Source of the DNA: Igneacidithiobacillus sp041146875
GTDB taxonomy: Bacteria > Pseudomonadota > Gammaproteobacteria > Acidithiobacillales > Acidithiobacillaceae
Assembly: GCF_041146875.1 (NCBI RefSeq)
Contig: NZ_JBFRXP010000005.1
Span: 95,048 to 159,047 of the forward strand
Direction: 5' to 3'
DNA: 64,000 nucleotides
Below, piece by piece: positions 51,231-59,761 of this stretch; position 1 is the first letter of the stretch, and each line of letters starts with the position of its first letter. The notes beneath the pieces were generated by a model. It saw only the letters and a program-made list of their open reading frames with translations, did no database searches and had not been told where the DNA came from. The position numbers were made by a program, and so were the translations under genes.

Positions 51231-54028
51231 GTTCCCTTGATCCGCTGCACCCAACGCTCCGCCAGTGGCCGCAGTTCACTGGCGGATTTCTTTTCGGGCT
51301 TGGGGGGAACCGGGTACGGCGGGCGCTGCATGGACTTCCTGACTTCATCGACCATGCGTTTCGGCAGGGCCTGCGCATCCTCTTCCGTGGCGCCCAGGAT
51401 ACGTGCGGCGTTTTGCCAGGTTTCCGCCCCACTTTCCACCTGCTCTTCCACCGTGGAGAAAAGCGCCCTGGAGAGGGCGGAAATCCCGTCTTCTTTCGGG
51501 GCTTCTTCCGGGAGATCGGGATGTTTCTCCGAAGGCTCCGAAGGCGTGCTGACAGCAGGTTCTGGACGGGTTTTTGCATCTGCGCCCTCTACAGGAACCG
51601 TCTCCTCGCCTCCCGCATCGGAGGGAGACGCCTCCTCCTGCGTCTCCCTGGTTTCCGTTTCCGCGGAAACCTCCGCTGTCGTCACCAGCCCGGATTGCCG
51701 TTCCATCGCTGCCAGAGGGTCATCCTCCCAGTCCACGTCTTCCGCATCCGGCTCCGCTCTGTCCTGTGCCGTGGGTGTGGGAGCGGCTTCCTGTGGTGGC
51801 GTGCTCCCGTTCTCGGCAACCCCTGCGGACGGTTCGTTGATGGACTCCGGCTCGACCCCTTCCGGAACGGCTTTGTCTGACTCTGTGACTGTCTTTGCGG
51901 ATGCCTCAACGGAAGGCGTCGCGTCACTTTTCCGTGTCGCAGCGGTCTCCTTGCCCATCTGCGCCTTTTTCTCTTCCAGCATCTGCCGGGAAAGGGCAAA
52001 GGCGTCCTGCTGCATCCAGGCATAAACGGCGGCGCAGGCCAGATCGCGCCGCTGCCTTTCGGCCCAGGCTCTGCCGGCGTCCGGATTCCGCAGCACCCAG
52101 TAAAAGAGCGCGGCCATGGGCAGAAAGCCCGCAAAATCCTTCTGGTGTTCCGCCGGGTTTTCCGGAATCTCGAAAGCGGTGCTGCCGGCTTCCCGGATTT
52201 TCCGCTTCCACTCGTCCATGGTCTTTTTCAGATCGCCGAAACGCAGGGAGATGGCGTTTTTGCCAGGCAGTTTTGCCATGAGAAAATGATGCACGAAACT
52301 GGCGGATTCCTTGTTCTTTGGAACGCCGCCGGCGAAAAAGCTGAACCCGCGGATAATTTTCTCTTTGTAGAACAGGTGCCACTCGCCTTCCACCTGGGCA
52401 GCGAAATCTTTCTGGTCGGTACGCTTGGTCCGTTGGGCGGTGGCCGATTGCGTATCGTAATAGTTCAGCAACTGTTGCGAATACGCTTGCGACTGCATTT
52501 CCAGCGCGTCTCCAGACAGGCTTTCGACCAGTTGCCGGGTGTCGTTGGGGTCATCCGTCGTCATGATGAACTTGAACTTTGTGTTTGCGACGATCTGTTG
52601 CGCTTCCGCCTCATTGGCCTTCTTGATGCCCGCCCAGTCTTGTGACCCGACTGTCGCGGAGACACCCAGCCCGCGGCCCTGGGTGAACACTTCGGCAAAT
52701 CCCTCCACGTTGATGGCGGCATATTCATCGATGAAGAGGAATGCCGGAACCCGTGCGGCTGAAAGGGAAAGGTCCACCAGCTTGCGCCATCTGCCCATGA
52801 CATCGCCTTCGCCAAGGCCGGCAGCCACACCCAACCGCAACAGCATCAGGGTGATCCTGCCCAGGCTGTTGAGTTCCGCCTTGGACTTTTCCAGCGCTGG
52901 GACGATGGCGACAAGACATCGCCGCTGGAAAATCACATCCGGCATGTGGATGTCCCCGACCGGGACGTTGAATACGTGACGATAGGTGTCGGACAGCGTG
53001 GACAGCAGATCCAGGAAGTAATTCTGCGCATAGGAATACTGCCGGCTGAAATCCCCCCATTTGGACGGATCTTTTTCGTTGGGCTTCCAGCCCATGGACA
53101 ACAGAAAGTTGATGGCGGCTTCCTGCGTTTCCTTGCTGGTGTCCTTGCGTTTCGCCAGTTCAATGAAGGCGTCAGGCTGGATATATTTACGCATGTCGTT
53201 GATGGAAAATGAAATTTCTCCCATGTTGCGAAGATCCACCAACAGCATGACCAGCGCCGTAATGAGCGTTTTGGCGTTGCTCTCGAAAATGCTTCCACCG
53301 TTGCCGCTGCCCCCACTGGCCATGAGGGACAGCGGAATCTCCTTGAGAGACGATGCCTTGCCAAAAGCAAATGGCTGCATGGTATTGGAACGGATGACCG
53401 GGGATTTTTTCAGATCACTGGTGCCCAGCGCAAAATTGAGCACCCGCAGGTCATCATCCCGCCCCAGAAGCCGCAGCATGGTCCAGTGCTGGGCCAAGAG
53501 TTTCGGACCGCCCTTGGGATCCACATACACCGAACCGCCCCCCATCGCCAGCGCGTTGTAGACCATGCTCAACAACTGCTCCGTCTTTCCCGCGCCCGTT
53601 CCGCCCAACACCAGACAATGCGTCAGCAAATCACCAAAGGATGCCCAGATTTCCTTTCTCGCCCCCCAGACATTTCCCAGGATGACGCTGCCATCCGCCT
53701 CCCGGAACCCCCGATGTTGCGCGGTTGGCGCATTATAATCCGTGCGCCCCGCCTCTTCCGCCGGCAGGCGCAGGGGCAAGGTCGCCCGACGCACGGAAGG
53801 CCGCAGCGCGGTGATTCCCATCAGCCCAACGCTCAGCAGGGCGGAGGGCATGCACAATATCGGGAAAACGGCGGATACCGCACCCAGCATGGCGACGGAA
53901 ACGCTGGCGCCCAGTGGGGACAGCACCAGGTTCGCAACCTCGGTGTGCATGGGGGTGATGTGCCGACGCAGCTTCTTCGCTTCGATGAACTGCTCATCAC
54001 CCTGTACCCGGAAATCTGGTTGTGGCAT
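51227..54028 (-). CDS. Type IVB coupling protein, IcmO/DotL (IncI TrbC) family
   Basis: 933 residues. Two N-terminal transmembrane helices (ASVSVAMLGAVSAVFPILCM and LLSVGLMGI, residues 41-72), then an FtsK/VirD4-type ATPase: Walker A LGGTGAGKTEQL at 141-152, YVDPKGG near 168, and Walker B AFLFIDEYAAIN near 425. Beyond residue 650 an acidic, Thr/Pro/Glu-rich region of about 230 residues is probably disordered and ends in a basic helix (SASELRPLAERWVQRIKG). DotL-type proteins pump relaxase-DNA or effectors into the channel. The neighbouring IcmP/DotM homologue confirms the type. Long acidic tails may recruit substrates, as in Legionella DotL. Confidence 0.88.
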   Translation of the reverse strand: MPQPDFRVQGDEQFIEAKKLRRHITPMHTEVANLVLSPLGASVSVAMLGAVSAVFPILCMPSALLSVGLMGITALRPSVRRATLPLRLPAEEAGRTDYNAPTAQHRGFREADGSVILGNVWGARKEIWASFGDLLTHCLVLGGTGAGKTEQLLSMVYNALAMGGGSVYVDPKGGPKLLAQHWTMLRLLGRDDDLRVLNFALGTSDLKKSPVIRSNTMQPFAFGKASSLKEIPLSLMASGGSGNGGSIFESNAKTLITALVMLLVDLRNMGEISFSINDMRKYIQPDAFIELAKRKDTSKETQEAAINFLLSMGWKPNEKDPSKWGDFSRQYSYAQNYFLDLLSTLSDTYRHVFNVPVGDIHMPDVIFQRRCLVAIVPALEKSKAELNSLGRITLMLLRLGVAAGLGEGDVMGRWRKLVDLSLSAARVPAFLFIDEYAAINVEGFAEVFTQGRGLGVSATVGSQDWAGIKKANEAEAQQIVANTKFKFIMTTDDPNDTRQLVESLSGDALEMQSQAYSQQLLNYYDTQSATAQRTKRTDQKDFAAQVEGEWHLFYKEKIIRGFSFFAGGVPKNKESASFVHHFLMAKLPGKNAISLRFGDLKKTMDEWKRKIREAGSTAFEIPENPAEHQKDFAGFLPMAALFYWVLRNPDAGRAWAERQRRDLACAAVYAWMQQDAFALSRQMLEEKKAQMGKETAATRKSDATPSVEASAKTVTESDKAVPEGVEPESINEPSAGVAENGSTPPQEAAPTPTAQDRAEPDAEDVDWEDDPLAAMERQSGLVTTAEVSAETETRETQEEASPSDAGGEETVPVEGADAKTRPEPAVSTPSEPSEKHPDLPEEAPKEDGISALSRALFSTVEEQVESGAETWQNAARILGATEEDAQALPKRMVDEVRKSMQRPPYPVPPKPEKKSASELRPLAERWVQRIKGT

Positions 54029-54031
54029 CGG

Positions 54032-54136
54032 TTATGGCTTCCCCGGTATCCAGCCCATTCTTATTGCCTCATCCAGAGGCCCCAAAGCATGTGCGATGAC
54101 ATCCACCGCATACATTTGCACTTGCACTTGCGTCAT
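54032..54136 (-). CDS. Micro-ORF between the DotM and DotL homologues (34 aa)
   Basis: ATG 54136 lies 3 bp after the DotM-like stop and its TAA is 3 bp before the DotL-like ATG. Peptide MTQVQVQMYAVDVIAHALG then PLDEAIRMGWIPGKP. The tight packing suggests a real small gene or a translational coupler. A GCACTT direct repeat lies at its start. Confidence 0.4.
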   Translation of the reverse strand: MTQVQVQMYAVDVIAHALGPLDEAIRMGWIPGKP

Positions 54137-54139
54137 CTT

Positions 54140-55426
54140 TTACTCATTTTCGTCAAACCAGCCTTCGTCCATGATGGCGCCTTTCAGCGCCTTGACGGAC
54201 TCGTCCACAAAAGCGGTATACAGAATGGTTTTCCCCCCCACATTTTCCGCACGGTAGTGATCCCAGGCAGCCGCTCCCTCGGTGAACACCGAGTTGCCGC
54301 CCAGGGAAGTCAGGAAATACCAGAGTTCCCGATTGGTCGGACGCAACCAGAGAAATTCGTATGCGGGAAGCACCCCTCCGTTGAACCGGGCAACTTCCAG
54401 CAGGGCACCCAGCCAGACGTACAGGAAGGACTCGTGTTTTGCGATCGCCCGCCGAATCTGGCGGGACAGATCGGCCTCCGTGCTGTTTTCCTCGTCTGGA
54501 CGGGGTTTCAGCGCACGGATGACCCAGGCATCCGCAGTGGAGATGTTGATCGGGAAATGCCCGGCAACCCCATGCGCATCCTGCGCCTCCAGGGCTTCTT
54601 CCTCGGAGAAGCTGATGCTCATGGCGTCCAGGATCTGCTGTCCCTCTTCCCGCTTGCCCAGACCAAAGGCGCAAAACGCGCCAGCCAGTCCGCGGTAATA
54701 GGCGGGAAGTTGCCGGAAAGCCCGCAGATTCGTCGGTGCCGGTGGTCCCATGCGGGACACCAGAACCTCCTTGGCCCGCCGGTCCAGGAACACCATGCCG
54801 CCATCCGGAATTTTCGGAACGCCCCGCGGCATGCCATCCTGCCCGTAACACCAGGATTCCGGTACCGGGTTTTCCTCCCGGTCCACGATGATCTGGTGTC
54901 GCAGGGCAAACAGCATGGGGGATTCCGCCACCCGCCAGGGGCCACTTCCGGTAGGCTCTTCGGAAATGCGACGCTTTCTTCGGGCGACGGGAAGTAGAGA
55001 GGGGACGATTCTGGCGTTGCGGTCCAGCAGGGATTCCATGGTGAAGATGCGGGTGTACTTCTCGATCCAGCCAACCCGGCGATAAAACAGCCACGCGGAC
55101 AACAGCAGGAGAGGAACCAGCAAGAAACGGAAGTATCCACCGGCAATGGTCAGGATCGTTTCCATCTGTTGCCAGGAAACCGCCTGGGGGCGGGAGTGCG
55201 TCAGAAAATTCCAGAGTTCACCTCCGGTATGGCTCCACCAGGGCGCGGCTACGGCCAGCAGCTCGAACTGGGCCACCCAGAACAGGATCTGGTTGATGCT
55301 GCCCCGGTGCCACGCATAGAACAGCGGGATGCCAAAAAACAGCGCGGCCACCACAACGCCAATGAGGATGGCGTTGTTTTCGGAATCATGACTGCCGGCG
55401 CCACCCGCATTACTTCCCGCCGGCAT
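54140..55426 (-). CDS. IcmP/DotM-like type IVB secretion protein (IncI TrbA family)
   Basis: 428 residues. Transmembrane helices at 20-37 (AILIGVVVAALFFGIPLFYAW), and near 90-112 (ILTIAGGYFRFLLVPLLLLSAWLFY), then a large soluble domain. The C-terminal pattern HESFLYVWLGALLEVARFNGGVLPAYEFLWLRPTNRELWYFL and TAFVDESVKALKGAIMDEGWF is typical of DotM/IcmP, which recruits substrates and sits with DotL in the coupling complex. Its order next to the DotL homologue is the same as in IncI plasmids. The start overlaps the upstream membrane protein gene by 17 bp. Confidence 0.88.
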   Translation of the reverse strand: MPAGSNAGGAGSHDSENNAILIGVVVAALFFGIPLFYAWHRGSINQILFWVAQFELLAVAAPWWSHTGGELWNFLTHSRPQAVSWQQMETILTIAGGYFRFLLVPLLLLSAWLFYRRVGWIEKYTRIFTMESLLDRNARIVPSLLPVARRKRRISEEPTGSGPWRVAESPMLFALRHQIIVDREENPVPESWCYGQDGMPRGVPKIPDGGMVFLDRRAKEVLVSRMGPPAPTNLRAFRQLPAYYRGLAGAFCAFGLGKREEGQQILDAMSISFSEEEALEAQDAHGVAGHFPINISTADAWVIRALKPRPDEENSTEADLSRQIRRAIAKHESFLYVWLGALLEVARFNGGVLPAYEFLWLRPTNRELWYFLTSLGGNSVFTEGAAAWDHYRAENVGGKTILYTAFVDESVKALKGAIMDEGWFDENE

Positions 55427-55865
55427 CTTTTCTCCCGAACTCTTTGCGCAGCCAGGATCGGAACGGCACCCGGTCCCCGGACAGAAGAATGTGCCGTTTC
55501 CAGAGATCCACCAGCAGAACCGAAATACCGATCACCCAGGCGAGAACCCCCAGGGGAATCCAGAAAAACAGGGTGGAGGGATGCAACGCCGCCGTCACCA
55601 TGGCGTCCAACCCCAGAACGCCGCCAATGACCGCATAGATCGACCCTTCCAGTACGATACGGGAAGCCATGCGTTTGCGCGTTTCCATCGGCAGCGCGGC
55701 AGTCCAGTATCCCTTCTCGTCCGCCGGTTTCCAGGTTTCGGAAAAAGACTTTCGGATTACCTTCCAGAAGAAAGAGAATGCCGCGGACCCGGACAGGATG
55801 CGAAAGATGGTTTTTGCCTGCCGTACCGTTTCTGAAATCAGGGTTTTTTTTCGTGTGCCAGACAT
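55410..55865 (-). CDS. Membrane protein of the type IVB transfer operon
   Basis: 151 residues. Two hydrophobic helices in the C-terminal half (IVLEGSIYAVIGGVLGLDAMV and FFWIPLGVLAWVIGISVLLV), with a basic N-terminus. No family recognised. Overlap with the DotM homologue suggests it belongs to the transfer complex. Confidence 0.65.
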   Translation of the reverse strand: MSGTRKKTLISETVRQAKTIFRILSGSAAFSFFWKVIRKSFSETWKPADEKGYWTAALPMETRKRMASRIVLEGSIYAVIGGVLGLDAMVTAALHPSTLFFWIPLGVLAWVIGISVLLVDLWKRHILLSGDRVPFRSWLRKEFGRKDAGGK

Positions 55866-55877
55866 TGGTTTTCCGGA

Positions 55878-56411
55878 TCAGAGAAAATGAAAACCCAGCA
55901 GGGGAACCTGCAGGGGATTGCCTACCGCACTGCGGATTTCCTGCAACGGGGTATTCCGCAGATGCTCGAAAACGGATCGGGCAACCGGGATTTCCAGGGA
56001 GAAGCGTGGAGAGCGATGGTCTGACAGCGGCACGGCTTCCAGCGCGAGCCGAAGGAAAGAAAGGGGACGCCGCGCCTCCAGCCACTGCGCCTTCCAGGGA
56101 ATCAGCGCAAACCAGGACAGCGGCAGGGACGCAGCCCAGGGTTCCAGACGGGTTTCCTCGGATTCCGCATCCTCCGGTATCCATTCCGGATGTTGCGCCG
56201 CCCAGAGCGTTTCCCCCTCCGTGCTTTCCATCACCCCGAAATACCGGGAGCCGATGCGGGGGGACAACCGCCAGTGTCCGCGCCCATCCTCCTGCACGAC
56301 ATCAACACCCTCCACCCGCTGCAGGGATTGCAGCCAGGACTGTCCGTCCACCAGTGCGGCGGTGTGGAAAATGGGCCATTGCGTTTCCGGTATCCGCTCG
56401 ATGGAAAACAT
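55878..56411 (-). CDS. Hypothetical protein of the transfer operon
   Basis: 177 residues, soluble, no signal peptide. Mixed alpha/beta with several Trp residues (QSWLQSLQRVEGVDVVQEDGRGHWRLSPRIG). No family recognised. It is 3 bp from the preceding gene and 12 bp from the next, so likely cotranscribed with the DotM/DotL homologues. Confidence 0.65.
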   Translation of the reverse strand: MFSIERIPETQWPIFHTAALVDGQSWLQSLQRVEGVDVVQEDGRGHWRLSPRIGSRYFGVMESTEGETLWAAQHPEWIPEDAESEETRLEPWAASLPLSWFALIPWKAQWLEARRPLSFLRLALEAVPLSDHRSPRFSLEIPVARSVFEHLRNTPLQEIRSAVGNPLQVPLLGFHFL

Positions 56412-56414
56412 GGC

Positions 56415-56936
56415 TTACCTCCGAGGGACGTTCAGTTGCAGCGGGTCTGCCGCCGGTTCCGGCTGGGAGTCCGGAGAGGAGGGAGATTCCCGTCCTTCCT
56501 CTTCCGCGCCAGAGGTCAGGGCGCCCTCCAGTCCGGCGCTGATCCCCCCGTCCAGCAGGAAACTCATCATCTGCTTGCTTTCCTCGATATTGTCCATCGG
56601 GTTGCCCTGTTGCTCCCGATTCCGCAGTACCCGCGCCACTTCCGGCAACGCCTGCGCGGAAAGCAGGCGGAAACGGTTCTCCCGGGTCCGCTCTTCCTCT
56701 TTCTCCTCGCGGGCCGACAGGGCAACCATCTGCTCCTGCCGTTTGCGCGATTCCTCCTGCTCCCGCTTCTTGCGCAAGGCTTCCAGGTCCATCTCTCCCT
56801 CCTGCAGGGTTGGCGTCGGGGAAAGGTTCAGGTCCTGCGAGCGTTCCGCGCCCGGAGCCTGGGATTCCGCACGGGGAAAGGGATCGGGGATCGATAAGGG
56901 ACTCCCCAGCGGGGAAACGGCGGACTGGATTTCCAT
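56415..56936 (-). CDS. Hypothetical coiled-coil protein, first gene of transfer operon
   Basis: 173 residues from ATG 56936; an alternative ATG at 56957 adds seven. The N-terminal 60 residues are Pro/Ser-rich and disordered. Residues 55-100 are a charged coiled coil (DLEALRKKREQEESRKRQEQMVALSAREEKEEERTREN, in pieces). The C-terminus is acidic and Pro-rich. No family recognised. A TATAGT on the minus strand at 56980-56975 may be its -10. Confidence 0.6.
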   Translation of the reverse strand: MEIQSAVSPLGSPLSIPDPFPRAESQAPGAERSQDLNLSPTPTLQEGEMDLEALRKKREQEESRKRQEQMVALSAREEKEEERTRENRFRLLSAQALPEVARVLRNREQQGNPMDNIEESKQMMSFLLDGGISAGLEGALTSGAEEEGRESPSSPDSQPEPAADPLQLNVPRR

Positions 56937-57101
56937 AGGGCACTCTCTTCTCTGCAAAGAACGGAAACAAAGATACTATAACAGATTGCACGGCAACAGA
57001 CGAAACCGCGAAAAGCCTGCGGGAGGTCTTTCCTGTTCCCGTTGCCACTGCCTTTCTCCGTTTTTTTGACAATCTGCTGCTAGCTGTTGAGAAGGCAAGA
57101 A

Positions 57102-57125
57102 GCGGCAGGCGAAGGTGCCTGCCGC
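57102..57125. other. Hairpin in the leader of the 57145 gene
   Basis: GCGGCAGGC (57102-57110) and GCCTGCCGC (57117-57125) with a 6-nt loop and no T tract. A TTGACA lies at 57066-57071 but without a good -10. Confidence 0.6.
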
Positions 57126-57144
57126 GCTTCTCTGGAGATGAGAG

Positions 57145-57372
57145 ATGAAGAAGCAGAAACGCGAAGCAGTGGATGTCATCAGCATGAAGCTGATCGACGA
57201 ACCGAATGAAAAGGTGTGGGTGACTAAAAATGAGGCAGGCTGGCTCGTTCAGGAAAAGTTGATGTCCGGTTCACCGCGCACGGCGGCAACCTGCGATAAT
57301 CTCGACGACGCGCTCTATTATGTTTGGACGCATTATGTGAAGATCACTGCAAATAAGGATTTGCAATCATGA
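57145..57372 (+). CDS. Small hypothetical protein (75 aa)
   Basis: Ribosome site TGGAGATGAGAG upstream. The peptide begins KKQKREAVDVISMKLI, and the rest is beta-like with EKVWVTKNEAGWLVQEKLM. No family recognised. Less GC-rich than neighbours. A 15-codon ORF (57369-57416, MIRTTRLTGVVLKPP) starts within its stop codon (ATGA). Confidence 0.6.
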   Translation: MKKQKREAVDVISMKLIDEPNEKVWVTKNEAGWLVQEKLMSGSPRTAATCDNLDDALYYVWTHYVKITANKDLQS

Positions 57373-57416
57373 TCCGCACGACAAGACTGACCGGCGTGGT
57401 GCTCAAGCCGCCCTGA

Positions 57417-57464
57417 ACGGCGGGACTTCCCACGCAAACCAGATCCCGGGGAAGTCCCCCGCCG
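57417..57464. other. Long GC-rich inverted repeat
   Basis: ACGGCGGGACTTCCC near 57417-57431 pairs with GGGAAGTCCCCCGCCGT at 57448-57464 with one bulge. No T tract follows, so it is not a typical terminator; it could be a structured RNA element or DNA-binding site. TATCGT at 57507-57512 may be the -10 for the next gene. Confidence 0.6.
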
Positions 57465-57544
57465 TGCCTGATGTTCTGTCCGTTTTGGTGTCGGCGGTAA
57501 AACTGCTATCGTATATCCATTGACGTATTGCAGGGTGAACCCGG

Positions 57545-58099
57545 ATGGAGACAGAACAGGCAGCATTGCAGGTGCATGATATCCCCAACCTTTTGCAGGC
57601 GATGTATCTCGTTCGCCTGCAGGAGGGGGCTGCGCCCTGGAAGGCGGACGGCGATCCGGTTCCGGCGGATTTCGTTGCGCTGCGGGACGGGCTGTTGCCG
57701 GTCATCCTCCGGCAGGGGTTCGAGCTGGCCCGCGCCCTGGGTCGGGAAGACCTGTACCGGGAAAGTGTCCGCATTCATCCGGACGACCACGGCATCCTGG
57801 GAGTGCGCGCCGAAATCCTGCCGATGGATCTGCACAAAAAGATGCTGTTGCTGTCCATTCTGCAGGCATCCCTCCCTTTGCTGGACCGCCAGGAAAATAT
57901 CCTGGATGCCTGGGAGCATCCTGCCGACCCGCTTGCCCTGCTGGATTCCGGGCAACTGCCGGAGATGTTCCGCGGGCTGCGCGTCAGTCATCTGTTCGAC
58001 GATACCCCGTCAGAATTCCTGTATCCGGAAGAAGACCGCCAACCGGACTCTCCGGAGCCGGGATCTCTGGGGCCGGATTCCGATTTTCGCATACACTAG
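57545..58099 (+). CDS. Hypothetical protein
   Basis: 184 residues, ATG after a weak ribosome site. Mostly helical (DIPNLLQAMYLVRLQEGAAPW, VALRDGLLPVILRQGFELARALGRE) with an acidic Pro-rich C-terminus. No family recognised. The next gene follows 9 bp later. Confidence 0.65.
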   Translation: METEQAALQVHDIPNLLQAMYLVRLQEGAAPWKADGDPVPADFVALRDGLLPVILRQGFELARALGREDLYRESVRIHPDDHGILGVRAEILPMDLHKKMLLLSILQASLPLLDRQENILDAWEHPADPLALLDSGQLPEMFRGLRVSHLFDDTPSEFLYPEEDRQPDSPEPGSLGPDSDFRIH

Positions 58100-58108
58100 G
58101 AGTGCATC

Positions 58109-59758
58109 ATGGCGTATACCGCAAAAACCCGCATCGTTGCCGATGAATCCACCTCCATGGAGGATCCGGCGGCAGCGTTGCCCGCGGCAGTGCAGGCTCC
58201 ACAGGAAAACAGGGCACCGGTTCACGGCACCGCATGGAACGGCGTGCGCATCCTGATTCCCGTGCTGTCGTCGATCGCGAAGAAGCCAGGCTTCCTTGCG
58301 CAGTCTGACGAAGTGTTGCGTGCGGTCAACGACGCTTCCAGCCTGATCGTGCGGGAAGCGTCGCTGGTTCAGAAAACATTGAGCATATCACAAAGTTTTT
58401 CCATCGAGGCTGTGGCGGGACTGTTTCCCGCCTTGCAGGACCACCCGGAATGGCAGGAAACCGGCGCGGCTTCCACAGCGCTTTCCCGTTTCTCGACGAA
58501 CACGGAACAGGCCATGATTCCGGTGGAAAATCTCCGGTATCTGGCGAAGGATCTGCTGGAAGATCCGGAAGGCGCCGGTCGTCGTTGCGCTCACCTGGAT
58601 CGGGCATTCCAGGCACTGCTGCCGGAAAATTCCGACTCTTCCGGCAAACCATACTTCCTGTCCAGGTTATCGGGGATCAGTCCGCAGCAATTGGCGATTT
58701 CATGGAAGCTGGCGGACCAGTGGATGGATAAGGAGCACGCTCCTGTGGAGCTTGCTTTTTGGGACCGTGCCCCGGAAGGACGGAAAGCACGGGAAATGCT
58801 GCATTTCGCTGTCGCCACGCAGTTTGCCCTTCTGCACCAGTATATCAACAGGCTGGAGGACGAATCACCGAAGATTCGCCAATGGGTACTCCCGGACCCG
58901 CAAAAATTCCTGCAGCATCAGCAGGAAATCTGGAAACAACAGGTCGGCACGGTCGCCTCCTGGTTCCCGGAGGGGAATTCGCCAAAAGACCCGACGGAAT
59001 TCGCGCAAGTGGTGTCAACGGTGCTGCGGGAAAGCGGAGATTTGCTGCGGGAAGGCATTCGGAAGCTGTCGGATAACCTGCTGCGGGCGACTCGCCCGTA
59101 CCGTTCGGACGGCGACCCTGAAAACCCTGCGATGAACCAGGCCATGGAGGATTTCTGGGCGCACCCGAAAACCGTGGAGAACGTGCGGTTGGCGAAACTG
59201 CGTGTCCGTCAGCAGCGGGAGATCCTTTTGCAGGAAGACCCGTCTCCTGGAGAAAGTGGCATGGGGAAAAGTGTGGCAATCAAGACCCGCACCGCGATTC
59301 TGCAGGGGCTGGCGCCGGTCTGGGGCGGGGCGAAGCTCGACTTGCTGGACAGACTGCGGGAGCGTCCTGGCGGGCTGCGTGCCTGGGTGGATGCGCAGGC
59401 GCGGCAGATGCACCAGCAAGCCAGATGGGGTGCCGGAAAGGTGCTGTTTTCCGGGCTTCAGGAAAATCCCATGCAGAATGCCGTTACAGAGAGCCTGTTG
59501 CGCGAAGTCGCGCGGCAGGCGTTACCGGACATCGTGCTTCAGGCAAAAACCGTCTCGCAGATCGATGCGGCAATGCACTCCGTAGCGGAAGAAACCCTGG
59601 TCATCGCAGGCAAGATCATCCAGCCTGAACAATTGCTGCGGGAAGAGACAGGGTTACGTAAATCCTTCCGGGCGGATTTCCCGCCAATGCCGGATTTCCT
59701 GGAAGAAGAGCACCAGCATCGGGTTAGTGAAAAAACCTGCGAACAGGAGGCGGTATAA
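58109..59758 (+). CDS. Hypothetical protein, topoisomerase operon
   Basis: 549 residues from ATG 58109 with TAGGAG upstream. No signal peptide or membrane helices; highly helical throughout, with repeated Gln/Arg-rich segments (LAKLRVRQQREILLQEDP). No recognised domain. It is 3 bp from the topoisomerase gene and so is probably made with it; a structural or DNA-processing partner is possible but not shown. Confidence 0.65.
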   Translation: MAYTAKTRIVADESTSMEDPAAALPAAVQAPQENRAPVHGTAWNGVRILIPVLSSIAKKPGFLAQSDEVLRAVNDASSLIVREASLVQKTLSISQSFSIEAVAGLFPALQDHPEWQETGAASTALSRFSTNTEQAMIPVENLRYLAKDLLEDPEGAGRRCAHLDRAFQALLPENSDSSGKPYFLSRLSGISPQQLAISWKLADQWMDKEHAPVELAFWDRAPEGRKAREMLHFAVATQFALLHQYINRLEDESPKIRQWVLPDPQKFLQHQQEIWKQQVGTVASWFPEGNSPKDPTEFAQVVSTVLRESGDLLREGIRKLSDNLLRATRPYRSDGDPENPAMNQAMEDFWAHPKTVENVRLAKLRVRQQREILLQEDPSPGESGMGKSVAIKTRTAILQGLAPVWGGAKLDLLDRLRERPGGLRAWVDAQARQMHQQARWGAGKVLFSGLQENPMQNAVTESLLREVARQALPDIVLQAKTVSQIDAAMHSVAEETLVIAGKIIQPEQLLREETGLRKSFRADFPPMPDFLEEEHQHRVSEKTCEQEAV

Positions 59759-59761
59759 ACG

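Noticed and set aside
53486..54997. Plus-strand open frame (503 codons) opposite the DotL/DotM genes
   Set aside because: Antisense shadow without recognisable features.
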